From Desulfurococcales archaeon (GTDB lineage Archaea; Thermoproteota; Thermoprotei_A; Sulfolobales; Desulfurococcaceae), in assembly GCA_027083045.1 (NCBI GenBank), contig JALWQP010000012.1:1-9094 (forward strand): a stretch of 9,094 nt of DNA, given 5' to 3'. The translations under genes were made by a program, and so were the position numbers. Positions 1 to 6,029 of the stretch are shown here, in pieces. Below the pieces are notes generated by a model. The model did no database searches, had not been told where the DNA came from, and worked only from the letters and a program-made list of their open reading frames with translations. Positions within the stretch are counted from its first letter, which is position 1; the number at the start of each line of letters is the position of its first letter.

Positions 1-187
1 TTGGTGCTCCAAATGCTTGTCTCCCGAGTTTGCCTAGCCAGTAAGCATCCACTATATTGTATGATGTATTGACGATATTCGCGATTATTATCGGCCATGC
101 TAGCCAGAAGAGTGTGCGTAATATACTGCCTGTCAATATCCTGTTCCTTAGCTTCATTAGGTCTTTCCTTGTTTTTCTCCCGAACAA
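1..187 (-). CDS. MATE-family multidrug/cation antiporter, N-terminal part (cut by window edge)
   Basis: Minus-strand reading gives the first 62 residues of an integral membrane exporter and then leaves the window. From the internal Met at 157 the protein begins MKLRNRILTGSILRTLFWLA, followed by WPIIIANIVNTSYNIVDAYW and LGKLG. The pattern of a basic head, a G-x-I-x-R-T-L-F-x-L-x-W-P first helix, then Y-N-I-V-D-A-Y-W is characteristic of MATE (NorM/DinF-like) transporters, which export drugs or organic cations in exchange for H+ or Na+. I chose the TTG at 187-185 as start because a GGTGG Shine-Dalgarno sequence (198-194) lies 6 nt before it; the ATG at 157 has only a weak purine run upstream. 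The gene is divergent from the PadR-like regulator and shares its 72-bp spacer, which suggests local control of efflux. Family assignment rests on about 60 residues only. Confidence 0.8.
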   Translation of the reverse strand, partial: MFGRKTRKDLMKLRNRILTGSILRTLFWLAWPIIIANIVNTSYNIVDAYWLGKLGRQAFGAP

Positions 188-208
188 TATATTCCACCGG
201 AATATATT
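186..208. promoter_or_regulatory. Perfect 10-bp inverted repeat between divergent MATE and padR-like genes; candidate operator
   Basis: AATATATTCC (186-195) is mirrored exactly by GGAATATATT (199-208) around the 3-base spacer ACC. The repeat covers the Shine-Dalgarno site and start region of the MATE gene and lies next to an AT-rich TATA-like element, AAAATATATT (214-223), that could serve either direction. PadR repressors are dimeric winged-helix proteins that bind dyad-symmetric sites near their own and neighbouring efflux promoters, so this is a natural candidate operator. Binding is inferred, not shown. Confidence 0.5.
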
Positions 209-213
209 CGGGT

Positions 214-224
214 AAAATATATTT
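214..224 (+). promoter_or_regulatory. Probable TATA box for padR-like gene (possibly bidirectional)
   Basis: AAAATATATTT is centred about 41 bp before the ATG at 260. An archaeal start site about 26 bp downstream would fall near 245 and leave a 15-nt leader carrying GTGA (250-253) 6 nt before the ATG. The element is nearly self-complementary, so it could also direct the divergent MATE transcript. Confidence 0.45.
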
Positions 225-259
225 GAGAAGAAAATAAATATCTTACCCAGTGACCACAA

Positions 260-712
260 ATGAAGACCAGAAACAGAGGAACACCAATGAGGAAGGCGTA
301 CAGGAGTGCCCTAAGAATACATGTTCTAGGCATTATTATTAGTAATAAGAATATCCACGGCTATGGCATCTACAAGAAGATCCTCGACAACACAAGGCTT
401 ATTAAGAGATTCGGTAAACCAAGTATAGGAACAATATACAGAGTACTCAACAATCTAGTCGAGGAAGGACTGGTCACAAGAAAAGAAAAGAAGGTGGGCG
501 GTAGAACTCTCTACTACTATGCACCTACAAAGAAGGGGATGGAGGAATTCGCTAGGATATGTGAAGCCTTCCTCGATAAGACCGCATCCGGAACAAAGAT
601 GATCCTATCGTCTCTCCCAGCGCTGTATGAGTCCGGCATTAACGTGAAGGGCATTATTGAGAGACTCGAAGAAATAGAGAAGATAATCAAGGAGTCATTG
701 GTCAAGGAATAA
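260..712 (+). CDS. PadR-family winged-helix transcriptional regulator
   Basis: The 150-residue protein has the PadR layout. Residues about 18-90 form the winged helix: an opening helix (ALRIHVLGIIIS), the family signature H-G-Y-G-I-Y-K-K-I near residues 33-41, then the recognition part P-S-I-G-T-I-Y-R-V-L-N-N-L (54-66), a wing E-E-G-L-V (68-72), and a Y-Y-Y-A-P-T-K-K-G strand (85-93). The C-terminal third is helical (I-E-R-L-E-E-I-E-K-I), as in the dimerisation helix of this family. PadR proteins usually repress efflux or detoxification genes and release DNA on binding a small hydrophobic ligand. Here the divergent neighbour is a MATE exporter and the shared spacer holds a perfect dyad, so control of that pump plus autoregulation is likely. 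GTGA (250-253) supports the ATG at 260; a second ATG at 287 is an alternative. The gene end overlaps the convergent radical SAM gene by 11 bp. Confidence 0.88.
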   Translation: MKTRNRGTPMRKAYRSALRIHVLGIIISNKNIHGYGIYKKILDNTRLIKRFGKPSIGTIYRVLNNLVEEGLVTRKEKKVGGRTLYYYAPTKKGMEEFARICEAFLDKTASGTKMILSSLPALYESGINVKGIIERLEEIEKIIKESLVKE

Positions 713-2057
713 CTACTCGCTCGGGCAGGGGCTCTTTTAGACATTCTTCTACCATTCTACACGGGACATTCATTACGAATGCCCATGTTATCTTGTGTGC
801 TGTTAACAGTCCTTTACGAGTTAGCAAGATCTTATCGTCCTCTTCTCTGATATCACCTGTTAGTTTAAGGGTTTTCAGAAACCACTTGAAACCTGTCTTG
901 CCTATAAGTTTTTCAAATGATTGGTTGAACTTATATTCAAACTTCTTCTTGTCGAGGCTACGGCATATGAATAATCTACATGTAGTGTATCTTATTGCCC
1001 GCTCTTCTAGACTAACCGATCTAGCGAACGCGATTGGTAGTTTATTCCTCGATAAGAGATCTCCATAGGCTTCTGGATAGCATGTGTTCTGGTACTCGTA
1101 AGCACCTGTGAATCCCATGGCTCCTGCCCCGAATCCGAGGAGAGGCCCCTCCATTTCATAGTTGACAGTAACGTATTTCCAATCTGGATGTCTGCTGTAT
1201 CCATATATCTCGAGGCCAATGTAGTTTCTCCGAGGTAATAGATCCTCAGCTGCATACATCATTTGCTTAAAAACATTCATACCCGGTTGCTCCGGTAGCC
1301 TGCCTTCCCTAATCATCTTATAGCCTATACTATTCTCGAGAACTAGTGTTGGATACGCAGTTATCTCATCGGGCCCTAGACCGGCCGCCTTCTCTAAGTC
1401 TTCTATCCACTGCTGAAGACTCTGCCCCGGGATCATGTACATGAGGTCGATATTGATGTATTTGGCACCAGCGTTTCTCAGATTATCATATGCTTTTATT
1501 GAGTCTTCGACGCTATGCCTCCTGCCCAGCCTTGAGAGTAACTCTGGGTGAAAAGACTGGAAGCCTAGGCTGAACTCGTTTATTCCAGCATCCACTAGTC
1601 CGTATGCGGTCTCTTCATCCTTGAGATCCTCGGGGTTCGCCTCAATCGCTATGGAGGGTTTTGCATCAAAGGATGATGTTATCTCTTCTATTATTTCTCT
1701 CCAGTATTTTGCAGGGACAAGGCTGGGTGTACCTCCTCCTGCATGGATATCCATTATCCTCAGATTTTTGTCCCGAAGAAGCTCACCATAAGTTCTTATT
1801 TCTTTCTTCAAGTACTTGACGTACTTGCCTATGATCTCATCTATGTTGTTCTTAGATACCGGGTGCCGCGCATAAGGGCAGAACCAGCATGTCCCAGTAC
1901 AATAAGGTATGTGTATGTAGGCTGCTGTTTCTTCCTCGTTAAGGGTACTGATAATATTTTTTCTTATCGATTCATCGCCTGGCCTTGTATACTCGGCCTT
2001 GAATACTCTCCTAGATATAGTGTTCCAGAAGCCTAGGCTCCTGGGGATAAGAATCAT
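702..2057 (-). CDS. HemW/HemN-like radical SAM protein
   Basis: This 451-residue protein (from the Met at 2057) is a radical S-adenosylmethionine enzyme of the coproporphyrinogen-oxidase-like group. The Fe-S cluster motif C-x3-C-x2-C lies in YIHIPYCTGTCWFC (Cys53, 57, 60), followed by GGGTPS (107-112), the E-A-N-P strand, GFQSFHPELLSRLGRRHS (165-182), and DLMYMIPGQS (204-213). The C-terminal region (about 400-422) matches the HemN_C winged-helix domain. The residue two after the third Cys is Tyr, as in HemW-like proteins (aromatic) rather than the fourth Cys of HemN. HemW acts in heme handling, HemN oxidises coproporphyrinogen III, and related HutW/ChuW degrade heme; which role applies cannot be read here. 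The usual HNxxYW segment is changed (VNYEME, 298-303), so the substrate may differ. Start choice: AGGTG (2069-2065) lies 7 nt before the ATG at 2057, and the TATA box at 2110-2101 puts the transcript start downstream of the longer ATG at 2099. Confidence 0.85.
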   Translation of the reverse strand: MILIPRSLGFWNTISRRVFKAEYTRPGDESIRKNIISTLNEEETAAYIHIPYCTGTCWFCPYARHPVSKNNIDEIIGKYVKYLKKEIRTYGELLRDKNLRIMDIHAGGGTPSLVPAKYWREIIEEITSSFDAKPSIAIEANPEDLKDEETAYGLVDAGINEFSLGFQSFHPELLSRLGRRHSVEDSIKAYDNLRNAGAKYINIDLMYMIPGQSLQQWIEDLEKAAGLGPDEITAYPTLVLENSIGYKMIREGRLPEQPGMNVFKQMMYAAEDLLPRRNYIGLEIYGYSRHPDWKYVTVNYEMEGPLLGFGAGAMGFTGAYEYQNTCYPEAYGDLLSRNKLPIAFARSVSLEERAIRYTTCRLFICRSLDKKKFEYKFNQSFEKLIGKTGFKWFLKTLKLTGDIREEDDKILLTRKGLLTAHKITWAFVMNVPCRMVEECLKEPLPERVVIP

Positions 2058-2064
2058 TGTTGAA

Positions 2065-2110
2065 CACCTATGCGCCGTGTAATATATCTTGGATATCATC
2101 TTATATAGCT
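2065..2110 (-). promoter_or_regulatory. Promoter (TATA box) and Shine-Dalgarno site of the radical SAM gene
   Basis: On the minus strand AGCTATATAA (2110-2101) is a good archaeal TATA box. A start of transcription about 26 bp downstream would fall near 2078, after the longer possible ATG at 2099 and before AGGTG (2069-2065) and the ATG at 2057. The spacing is consistent and decides the start codon. Confidence 0.6.
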
Positions 2111-2215
2111 GGTGCTATTGTTATTTGTTCCAGGTGCACACAACCGTATCTATGCAAACTTATAACACCATATTAAACTACGAGATACATATATTCAAAT
2201 GACTAGTGCTAGGAT

Positions 2216-2526
2216 CTATTTTCTAAGCCTTAACTTGAGGCCTAGTCTCCGAAGCCTAATGAAGTCTTTGTCTCTTGTGACTAGTTCAAGGTTATTTGCA
2301 AGGGCTGTAGCTGTTATTAATAGGTCGGCGTCAGGTATAATTTCTCCAGTACGTCTGAGTTCCTGGTATAACTCGCAGTACTTCAGTATGGTTTTATTAT
2401 CAATTCTCATTAAGTCAAACACGGATTCGAGTAGCCGTTTATTTTTCTCTTTTCTCGGATCGCTCCTTCCTCGGACACACCTCTTCTAAGGTCATCAATC
2501 ATTATTGATGTATCTAGCAGTTTCAT
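2216..2526 (-). pseudogene. vapC: vapC-like PIN-domain toxin, broken by frame change and internal loss
   Basis: The start ATG (2526) overlaps the vapB stop as ATGA. The first frame reads MKLLDTSIMIDDLRRGVSEE then GAI and runs to a TAA at 2412-2410 (38 codons). This is a VapC N-terminus with the first catalytic Asp (Asp5). The rest of the domain is in another frame, readable from about KNKRLLESVF, through TGEIIPDADLLITATA (the Asp pair) and LVTRDKDF, ending in TAG (2218-2216). VapC toxins are RNases that need four or so acidic residues; the segment expected between GAI and the KRLLES helix, normally carrying a conserved Glu in an E-x-L-R-like strand, is absent (I estimate about a dozen residues). 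One extra A in the A5 run (AGAGAAAAATAAAC) would join the frames, yet the product would be only 103 residues and still lack the Glu. So it is most likely inactive; a sequencing error could explain the frame change but not the missing segment. Confidence 0.75.
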
Positions 2527-2750
2527 CTTAATCTGAACATTTCCCTGAATTCCTTACTCGATATTTTTATGGCTTCTAGGTCCTCGGTGCCAAGCAGTCT
2601 TCTTAGCTCTTCGAAGGCTTTTCTCTTCTTATAGATACTCGCGTACCTGTATAGCTCGAGAAGATACTCGCTCCAGTCTTTCTCTTTCTTGTCTTTCTCA
2701 AGTATTTCTTTAAATTCTCGAAGAACTGATATCGTTGCATATTCTCTCAT
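2523..2750 (-). CDS. vapB: VapB-family antitoxin
   Basis: This 75-residue protein (MREYATISVLREFKEILEKD...) has the form of archaeal VapB antitoxins that accompany PIN toxins: an N-terminal beta strand (REYATISV) for ribbon-helix-helix or similar DNA-binding dimerisation, a helix with K-E-I-L-E-K, a W-S-E-Y-L-L-E-L-Y helix, and a charged C-terminus ending K-E-F-R-E-M-F-R-L-R, which in the family wraps the toxin. It neutralises its VapC partner and represses their operon. Its TGA stop overlaps the ATG of vapC (ATGA), the standard coupled arrangement. I chose the Met at 2750 because GGTGAT (2760-2755) lies just before it; the in-frame ATG at 2762 overlaps that site. The antitoxin frame is intact while its toxin is not, so it is probably an orphan or may act on another VapC in the genome. 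Confidence 0.8.
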   Translation of the reverse strand: MREYATISVLREFKEILEKDKKEKDWSEYLLELYRYASIYKKRKAFEELRRLLGTEDLEAIKISSKEFREMFRLR

Positions 2751-2768
2751 CTTTATCACCATGTAGTT

Positions 2769-2780
2769 ATATAGCTATAT
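2769..2780. promoter_or_regulatory. 12-bp palindrome in the vapB promoter; candidate autoregulatory operator
   Basis: ATATAGCTATAT is a perfect 12-bp palindrome starting 19 bp before the vapB ATG and overlapping TATA-like sequence. VapB/VapBC complexes commonly repress their own promoter through short dyads of this kind. AT-rich palindromes also occur by chance, so the assignment is tentative. Another TATA-like stretch on the minus strand at about 2800-2785 would place the transcript start just upstream of the Shine-Dalgarno site. Confidence 0.35.
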
Positions 2781-2802
2781 CGCTATGTATAATGATTATA
2801 GC

Positions 2803-3684
2803 TCACTCGTTTTTCTCTGGAAACATGTAGATAATAATTCCTATAATGGTCAACGAGATTATTGATACTAGACCAACAGGCAATGTATATATTTCGTCTA
2901 GTCCCGGATAGGTCAGCATCATCAATCCTCCGAGGGCGTTAAGGGTTCCATGCATGATGGCTGGTGGTAGCAGTGATGAGGAGCGGTGTCTTAGTATGTA
3001 GAGTATGAAGGAACAAGCTGTTGTGAAAGCCGTGTATGTAATGACCCCTATTATGTCTGGGTGGTGTGGGAGGCTGTATTTGAGGTAAACTATTAGATCT
3101 GCATGCCATAATCCCCATATGACCCCGGTTATTATTGAGGCTACAATAAGACCATACCTGGGCGTTAAAGCCCTGTACATTAGTCCTCTCCACCCAGTCT
3201 CTTCTCCAATGGCCAGCGCTGCGTTGATAGTTAGTCCCGCTATGGATGCTGATACTAGCTGGATGATCAGGTACATTATAGGAGCAGATCTAATCATTGC
3301 CGCGGTAGCGGGACTAACTCCAGGGAGACTCATCATGACCAGCAGGGGGTTCTTGGGCATATATCCGGCAACATATAATATTGCCACTCCTAGACCATAT
3401 AGAATATATGGGACTGCAAGGCCTAGCGGAATATATTTTATTTTTCCCAGCTTCAAGCCGAGATCCTTTAAGCCATCGATAAGCGATACTCCGATGATCT
3501 TGAGGACTACAATAGAGCCTAGGAACGGCATCAACATCCTAATAGAAGCAAGCAAGCCGAAGTAACTTTTATGCAACAATCCTGTGATCAATGGAAAGTC
3601 CAATAAGTAGGCTGTGGCAAAAGTGATAATAATATATATGGATAAAGCCTTGAGAGATACTGCTACTCTGCATTCTTGATTCAA
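2803..3684 (-). CDS. CPBP-family intramembrane metalloprotease (CAAX/Rce1-like)
   Basis: The 293-residue protein is almost entirely hydrophobic with about eight membrane segments and carries all three CPBP (Abi) motifs: EETGWRG (Glu161, Glu162, Arg166), W-G-L-W-H (His194), and H-G-T-L-N (His245, Asn249). In Rce1 the glutamates and histidines form the active site that removes the last residues of prenylated CAAX proteins; archaeal and bacterial relatives often have unknown substrates, and some act in peptide-toxin self-protection. Length is normal for the family. The start is a TTG at 3684, as no ATG or GTG lies near the N-terminus and a hydrophobic helix begins at about residue 12; the Shine-Dalgarno match is weak, so this choice is moderate. 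A perfect inverted repeat sits 15 bp upstream, suggesting a regulated promoter. The gene is followed by the vapB promoter after about 50 bp; no functional link to it is evident. Confidence 0.88.
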   Translation of the reverse strand: MNQECRVAVSLKALSIYIIITFATAYLLDFPLITGLLHKSYFGLLASIRMLMPFLGSIVVLKIIGVSLIDGLKDLGLKLGKIKYIPLGLAVPYILYGLGVAILYVAGYMPKNPLLVMMSLPGVSPATAAMIRSAPIMYLIIQLVSASIAGLTINAALAIGEETGWRGLMYRALTPRYGLIVASIITGVIWGLWHADLIVYLKYSLPHHPDIIGVITYTAFTTACSFILYILRHRSSSLLPPAIMHGTLNALGGLMMLTYPGLDEIYTLPVGLVSIISLTIIGIIIYMFPEKNE

Positions 3685-3698
3685 TGTCTCAGCCTAGA

Positions 3699-3725
3699 AA
3701 AATACCTCGGATTCCGAGGTATTTT
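3699..3725. promoter_or_regulatory. Perfect 12-bp inverted repeat at the CPBP protease promoter
   Basis: AAAATACCTCGG (3699-3710) is mirrored exactly by CCGAGGTATTTT (3714-3725) around the 3-base spacer ATT. On the minus strand the distal edge overlaps the TATA-like TTAAAATA (about 3727-3720), and the rest spans the region down to the expected transcript start near 3697, so a bound dimeric regulator would block initiation. A stem-loop in RNA is possible but no gene ends here. Its layout (10-12-bp arms, 3-base spacer) resembles the dyad at 186-208, though the arm sequences differ. Confidence 0.6.
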
Positions 3726-3921
3726 AATGTTTAGATTTCAAATGGACACCACCAATATGTCAGCTATTAGATATTGAACAACAATTTATTTGATCTCCAG
3801 CACCTGTCAAAGGCTCGGTCATCTCTCATAATCTTGGATCCATATTAGATATACTCTTTATAAAATATTATCCAATACCAATATGGTAAATTGAATATGG
3901 GAGATCCTAGTTTGTATGTTT
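3726..3921. other. AT-rich spacer without a recognisable gene
   Basis: I see no ORF with coding character, tRNA fold or clear small-RNA box in this stretch. It contains TATA-like sequence around 3856-3866 (TTTATAAAAT) that reads in both directions, and two CCATATT/AATATGG half-matches, which may be chance in AT-rich DNA. It separates the CPBP gene from the small unknown gene. Confidence 0.4.
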
Positions 3922-4149
3922 CTAATCTCTCTCAATGATTGTTATTAGATCTCCATGCTCGTTGAGCCAGATCTCAATAAGATGTTCCCGGCCATCTCTG
4001 CGCAAATGTGTTTTTACTCTGATCACCGTATGCCGCCCTATTTTCTCGGCATTATGTATTCGATGCTTCTTGAACCCATTACCATAAGCATGTTCAAGGT
4101 GTCTTCTAGCTATCCTGTGAAGCTCCTCCAAGGAGGAGTAAAGCTTCAA
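3922..4149 (-). CDS. Small hypothetical protein (75 residues), function unknown
   Basis: The product is a soluble, charged protein with many Lys, Arg, His and Glu residues and no Cys or membrane segment. It begins with an amphipathic helix (SLEELHRIARRHLEHAYG), then a His-rich turn (KKHRIHNAEKIGRH), and ends in alternating strands (TVIRVKTHLRR, HLIEIWLNEHGDLITIIERD), an alpha-beta pattern. I do not recognise the family. I chose TTG at 4149 because GGTGA (4159-4155) lies 5-6 nt before it and the TATA box at 4205-4195 fits a transcript start near 4174; the in-frame TTG at 4161 is the longer alternative. The overlapping plus-strand frame has poor coding character. The gene stands alone with AT-rich spacers on both sides. 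Confidence 0.6.
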   Translation of the reverse strand: MKLYSSLEELHRIARRHLEHAYGNGFKKHRIHNAEKIGRHTVIRVKTHLRRDGREHLIEIWLNEHGDLITIIERD

Positions 4150-4194
4150 TTCTTTCACCAAGTAATACTTTGTATCAGGGAAAATTAAGCCTGT

Positions 4195-4205
4195 CTATTT
4201 ATACA
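4195..4205 (-). promoter_or_regulatory. TATA box of the small hypothetical gene
   Basis: TGTATAAATAG on the minus strand is a near-consensus archaeal TATA box. A start of transcription about 26 bp downstream lies near 4174 and leaves a 25-nt leader containing the GGTGA site (4159-4155) before the TTG at 4149. Confidence 0.55.
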
Positions 4206-4507
4206 TGGAGCCATCATCAGTTTTCAAAATAGTTGGACAAAACACTGCTTTTAGGATATTAGTTTCAGTATAGTGTTTACTGACTATTTACATAGTGTAT
4301 CAACAAATATTCCCAGTACCGGTGATCTAGCGTGAAATAATACAGACAATGTACAACCAAAATGCATATTGCAGAAATAATAGGGACGCCAATAAAAGGT
4401 AGGTCAAAAGAACCGAGCATAATATATGTCCGAACTTTTCAATAGATGAGAAGACCCAAAGCTATAGTAAGGTAATCTTGACGGCTCCGATTCAATAAAG
4501 CGGTGAT
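4206..4507. other. AT-rich spacer, no convincing gene
   Basis: Both strands were read. The best open frame is a 27-codon plus-strand stretch from an ATG near 4361 that ends at a TAG near 4445, too short and without a family match to call. No tRNA fold, paired C and D boxes, or long repeat was seen. It may be a decayed gene or simply the 3' flank of the flippase gene. Confidence 0.35.
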
Positions 4508-4520
4508 AAAAAGGTTTTTC
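4508..4520 (-). terminator. Possible T-tract terminator of the flippase gene
   Basis: On the minus strand, about 20 bp after the flippase stop, the sequence reads GAAAAACCTTTTT followed by ATC. Archaeal transcription often ends at runs of T without a strong hairpin. The tract is only five T long, so the assignment is weak. Confidence 0.3.
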
Positions 4521-4540
4521 ATTATATTAGTAGAAGTCGC

Positions 4541-5923
4541 TCACTCCCCTCGCGGATTGATTAAACGGGTCACGTTTATGATCTCATTAATCGTTGTAAT
4601 GTAGTCTCTGGGGATCATCGTCCTGGTTAAGTATTGTGCTACAAGGGTTGTAGCCAAAGCTAAGGCTGATGCTGGAACTGGTGGCGTCCCAAAGATTGTT
4701 AGTGCGAGCGGAAGGATTGGTGCAGCTTGATATGCAACGTATGTCTTGGCTGCGCCTGGAACTAGTTTTAACCCAACAATGGTAGGTACAAATGTCGATA
4801 ATGTGTAAGCTATTGCTACTCCTATAGTTCCAATGCGTGAGAAAGCTACTCCTAGGACTATGAGGAGGCCTAATCTAAGCAGGCCCAACAATGTAAGGTC
4901 CCTTTTCCTCCCATATCTGTTGAGCCGAGCCTGGATCGTGGATAGCATTACGAGGCTGGGGGTAAAGGCTAGGAGTAGGGATAAGGTAGGGGCCGCTACC
5001 ACTAGGTCATGGTTTATAAGGCCTAACAGCTGGGGGGAGAAGGGAATAACCGCAACAACTACTGGGAGGGTTATACCATAAGCAAGCCTGTAGGCCTCCC
5101 CGTAGGGGTCACTATGGCTCCTCGTCCCTATAGGTAGACTGGCCGCAACAACTGATCCTGCTAGGCCAGATATGGCTATCGCTACCATGAGGGATATGTA
5201 TAAGCGACCAGTATCAATAGGGCTGCTTGTGAGAAAAGCGAACAGATACACTGCCAAAGCCGTGACGAGCTGGGAGGAGGCCACAAAGGGGTAGTTTGCG
5301 TAGCCAAGCCTCAAGATTTCCCTGAAAACCCTGGGGTCGAAACTACGGTGGAATAGGGGCGTGATAAGAACGAGCCCTGAGAAAACACCAACAATGCTAT
5401 AGAGGGTGAAGCCAGCCACAGCCGCCAAAGCACCTAGGCCCATTAAAGCCAAGCCAACACCAACAACAAGCTTTGAAAACGACGAAAAAACCTGGACAAG
5501 AAATACTCTACGGAACATGGCAAGTCCCTGAAGAACACCTAGCAAAACAACAAAGACAACATTAAGACCCGCATAGAGGCTCGCCAATAAGACGAGCCAA
5601 CCACCAAAGCCCAGCAGGAGGCAAAGCGGAGCAACCAATAGGGATGCTGCGGCTCCGAGAACAAGAGCGGCCGTAAGACCCGGTGGAACAGCTTCAGGGC
5701 CCTTAGCCGCCACTTCTCTCATGACACCGATATTAACGCCCGCGGACACAAGCACACCAGCTATAGCAGCAGAGCTGAAAACACTCGACGCCACACCAAT
5801 ACTACCAGCACCCGATAAACGGCTAATAACAAGCCAGAAGACGAGGCCTGTAAGGCTCACGGTTATGCTTCCTAGGAACAGCCAAGTCCCTGCCCTCAAT
5901 GATTCCCGGACGCTAGCATCCAT
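4541..5923 (-). CDS. MOP-superfamily polysaccharide/lipid-linked oligosaccharide flippase (Wzx-like)
   Basis: The 460-residue protein consists of some 12-14 hydrophobic helices joined by short basic loops, the usual size and layout of the MOP (MATE/PST/MVF) superfamily. The N-terminus (SLRAGTWLFLGSITVSLTGL, then V-F-W-L-V-I-S-R-L-S-G-A-G-S-I-G) matches the first two helices of the polysaccharide-synthesis PST branch, and GLLRLGLLIVLGVAFSRIGTIGVAIAYTLS is its typical late helix pair. Such proteins move lipid-linked glycans across the cytoplasmic membrane for S-layer or envelope glycosylation. The next gene upstream encodes a Thr-rich stalk and a GT-C-like protein lies beyond, which fits a surface glycan role. 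The ATG at 5923 is preceded in frame by TAA. Oddly, TGTATAAAC lies directly before it; if that is the TATA box, the start would be the TTG at 5899. The gene is visibly more G+C-rich in its N-terminal half (33 of 60 bases in 5581-5640) than the flanking spacers. Confidence 0.82.
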   Translation of the reverse strand: MDASVRESLRAGTWLFLGSITVSLTGLVFWLVISRLSGAGSIGVASSVFSSAAIAGVLVSAGVNIGVMREVAAKGPEAVPPGLTAALVLGAAASLLVAPLCLLLGFGGWLVLLASLYAGLNVVFVVLLGVLQGLAMFRRVFLVQVFSSFSKLVVGVGLALMGLGALAAVAGFTLYSIVGVFSGLVLITPLFHRSFDPRVFREILRLGYANYPFVASSQLVTALAVYLFAFLTSSPIDTGRLYISLMVAIAISGLAGSVVAASLPIGTRSHSDPYGEAYRLAYGITLPVVVAVIPFSPQLLGLINHDLVVAAPTLSLLLAFTPSLVMLSTIQARLNRYGRKRDLTLLGLLRLGLLIVLGVAFSRIGTIGVAIAYTLSTFVPTIVGLKLVPGAAKTYVAYQAAPILPLALTIFGTPPVPASALALATTLVAQYLTRTMIPRDYITTINEIINVTRLINPRGE

Positions 5924-6029
5924 TGTTTATACAGCTCCATCGGTACTCTCCAAGCTTCTCTGTCGGGCCCCATAATCTCCCAAGGCAAGTTCCAAGAGAT
6001 AATACGTGATTTTGGATGTTCTGTAGTCA
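5924..6029. other. Short spacer between Thr-rich stalk gene and flippase gene
   Basis: The Thr-rich gene ends in two in-frame TGA codons (6032-6030 and 6029-6027). The remaining sequence holds TGTATAAAC (about 5934-5926 on the minus strand), just before the flippase ATG, and a GGAG 11 nt before that ATG. No clear promoter at the normal distance was seen, so the flippase may be co-transcribed with the stalk gene or start from the TATA element with a TTG start. Confidence 0.35.

Noticed and set aside
2058..2099. Longer N-terminus of the radical SAM protein from the ATG at 2099
   Set aside because: It lies upstream of the predicted transcript start, while the ATG at 2057 has AGGTG at 7 nt.
2199..2489. 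Plus-strand 96-residue frame over the vapC region
   Set aside because: It is the complement of recognisable VapC sequence on the minus strand.
2410..2526. Programmed ribosomal frameshift joining the two vapC frames
   Set aside because: The A-rich joint does not form a proper slippery heptamer, and the joined protein would still lack the conserved middle of the PIN domain.
3955..4188. Plus-strand 77-residue frame overlapping the small hypothetical gene
   Set aside because: No matching promoter or Shine-Dalgarno site was seen and its composition is not protein-like, whereas the minus frame has TATA, GGTGA and a start in register.
4361..4445. 27-codon plus-strand frame starting MHIAEIIGTP
   Set aside because: It is too short, without recognisable homology or clear start signals.
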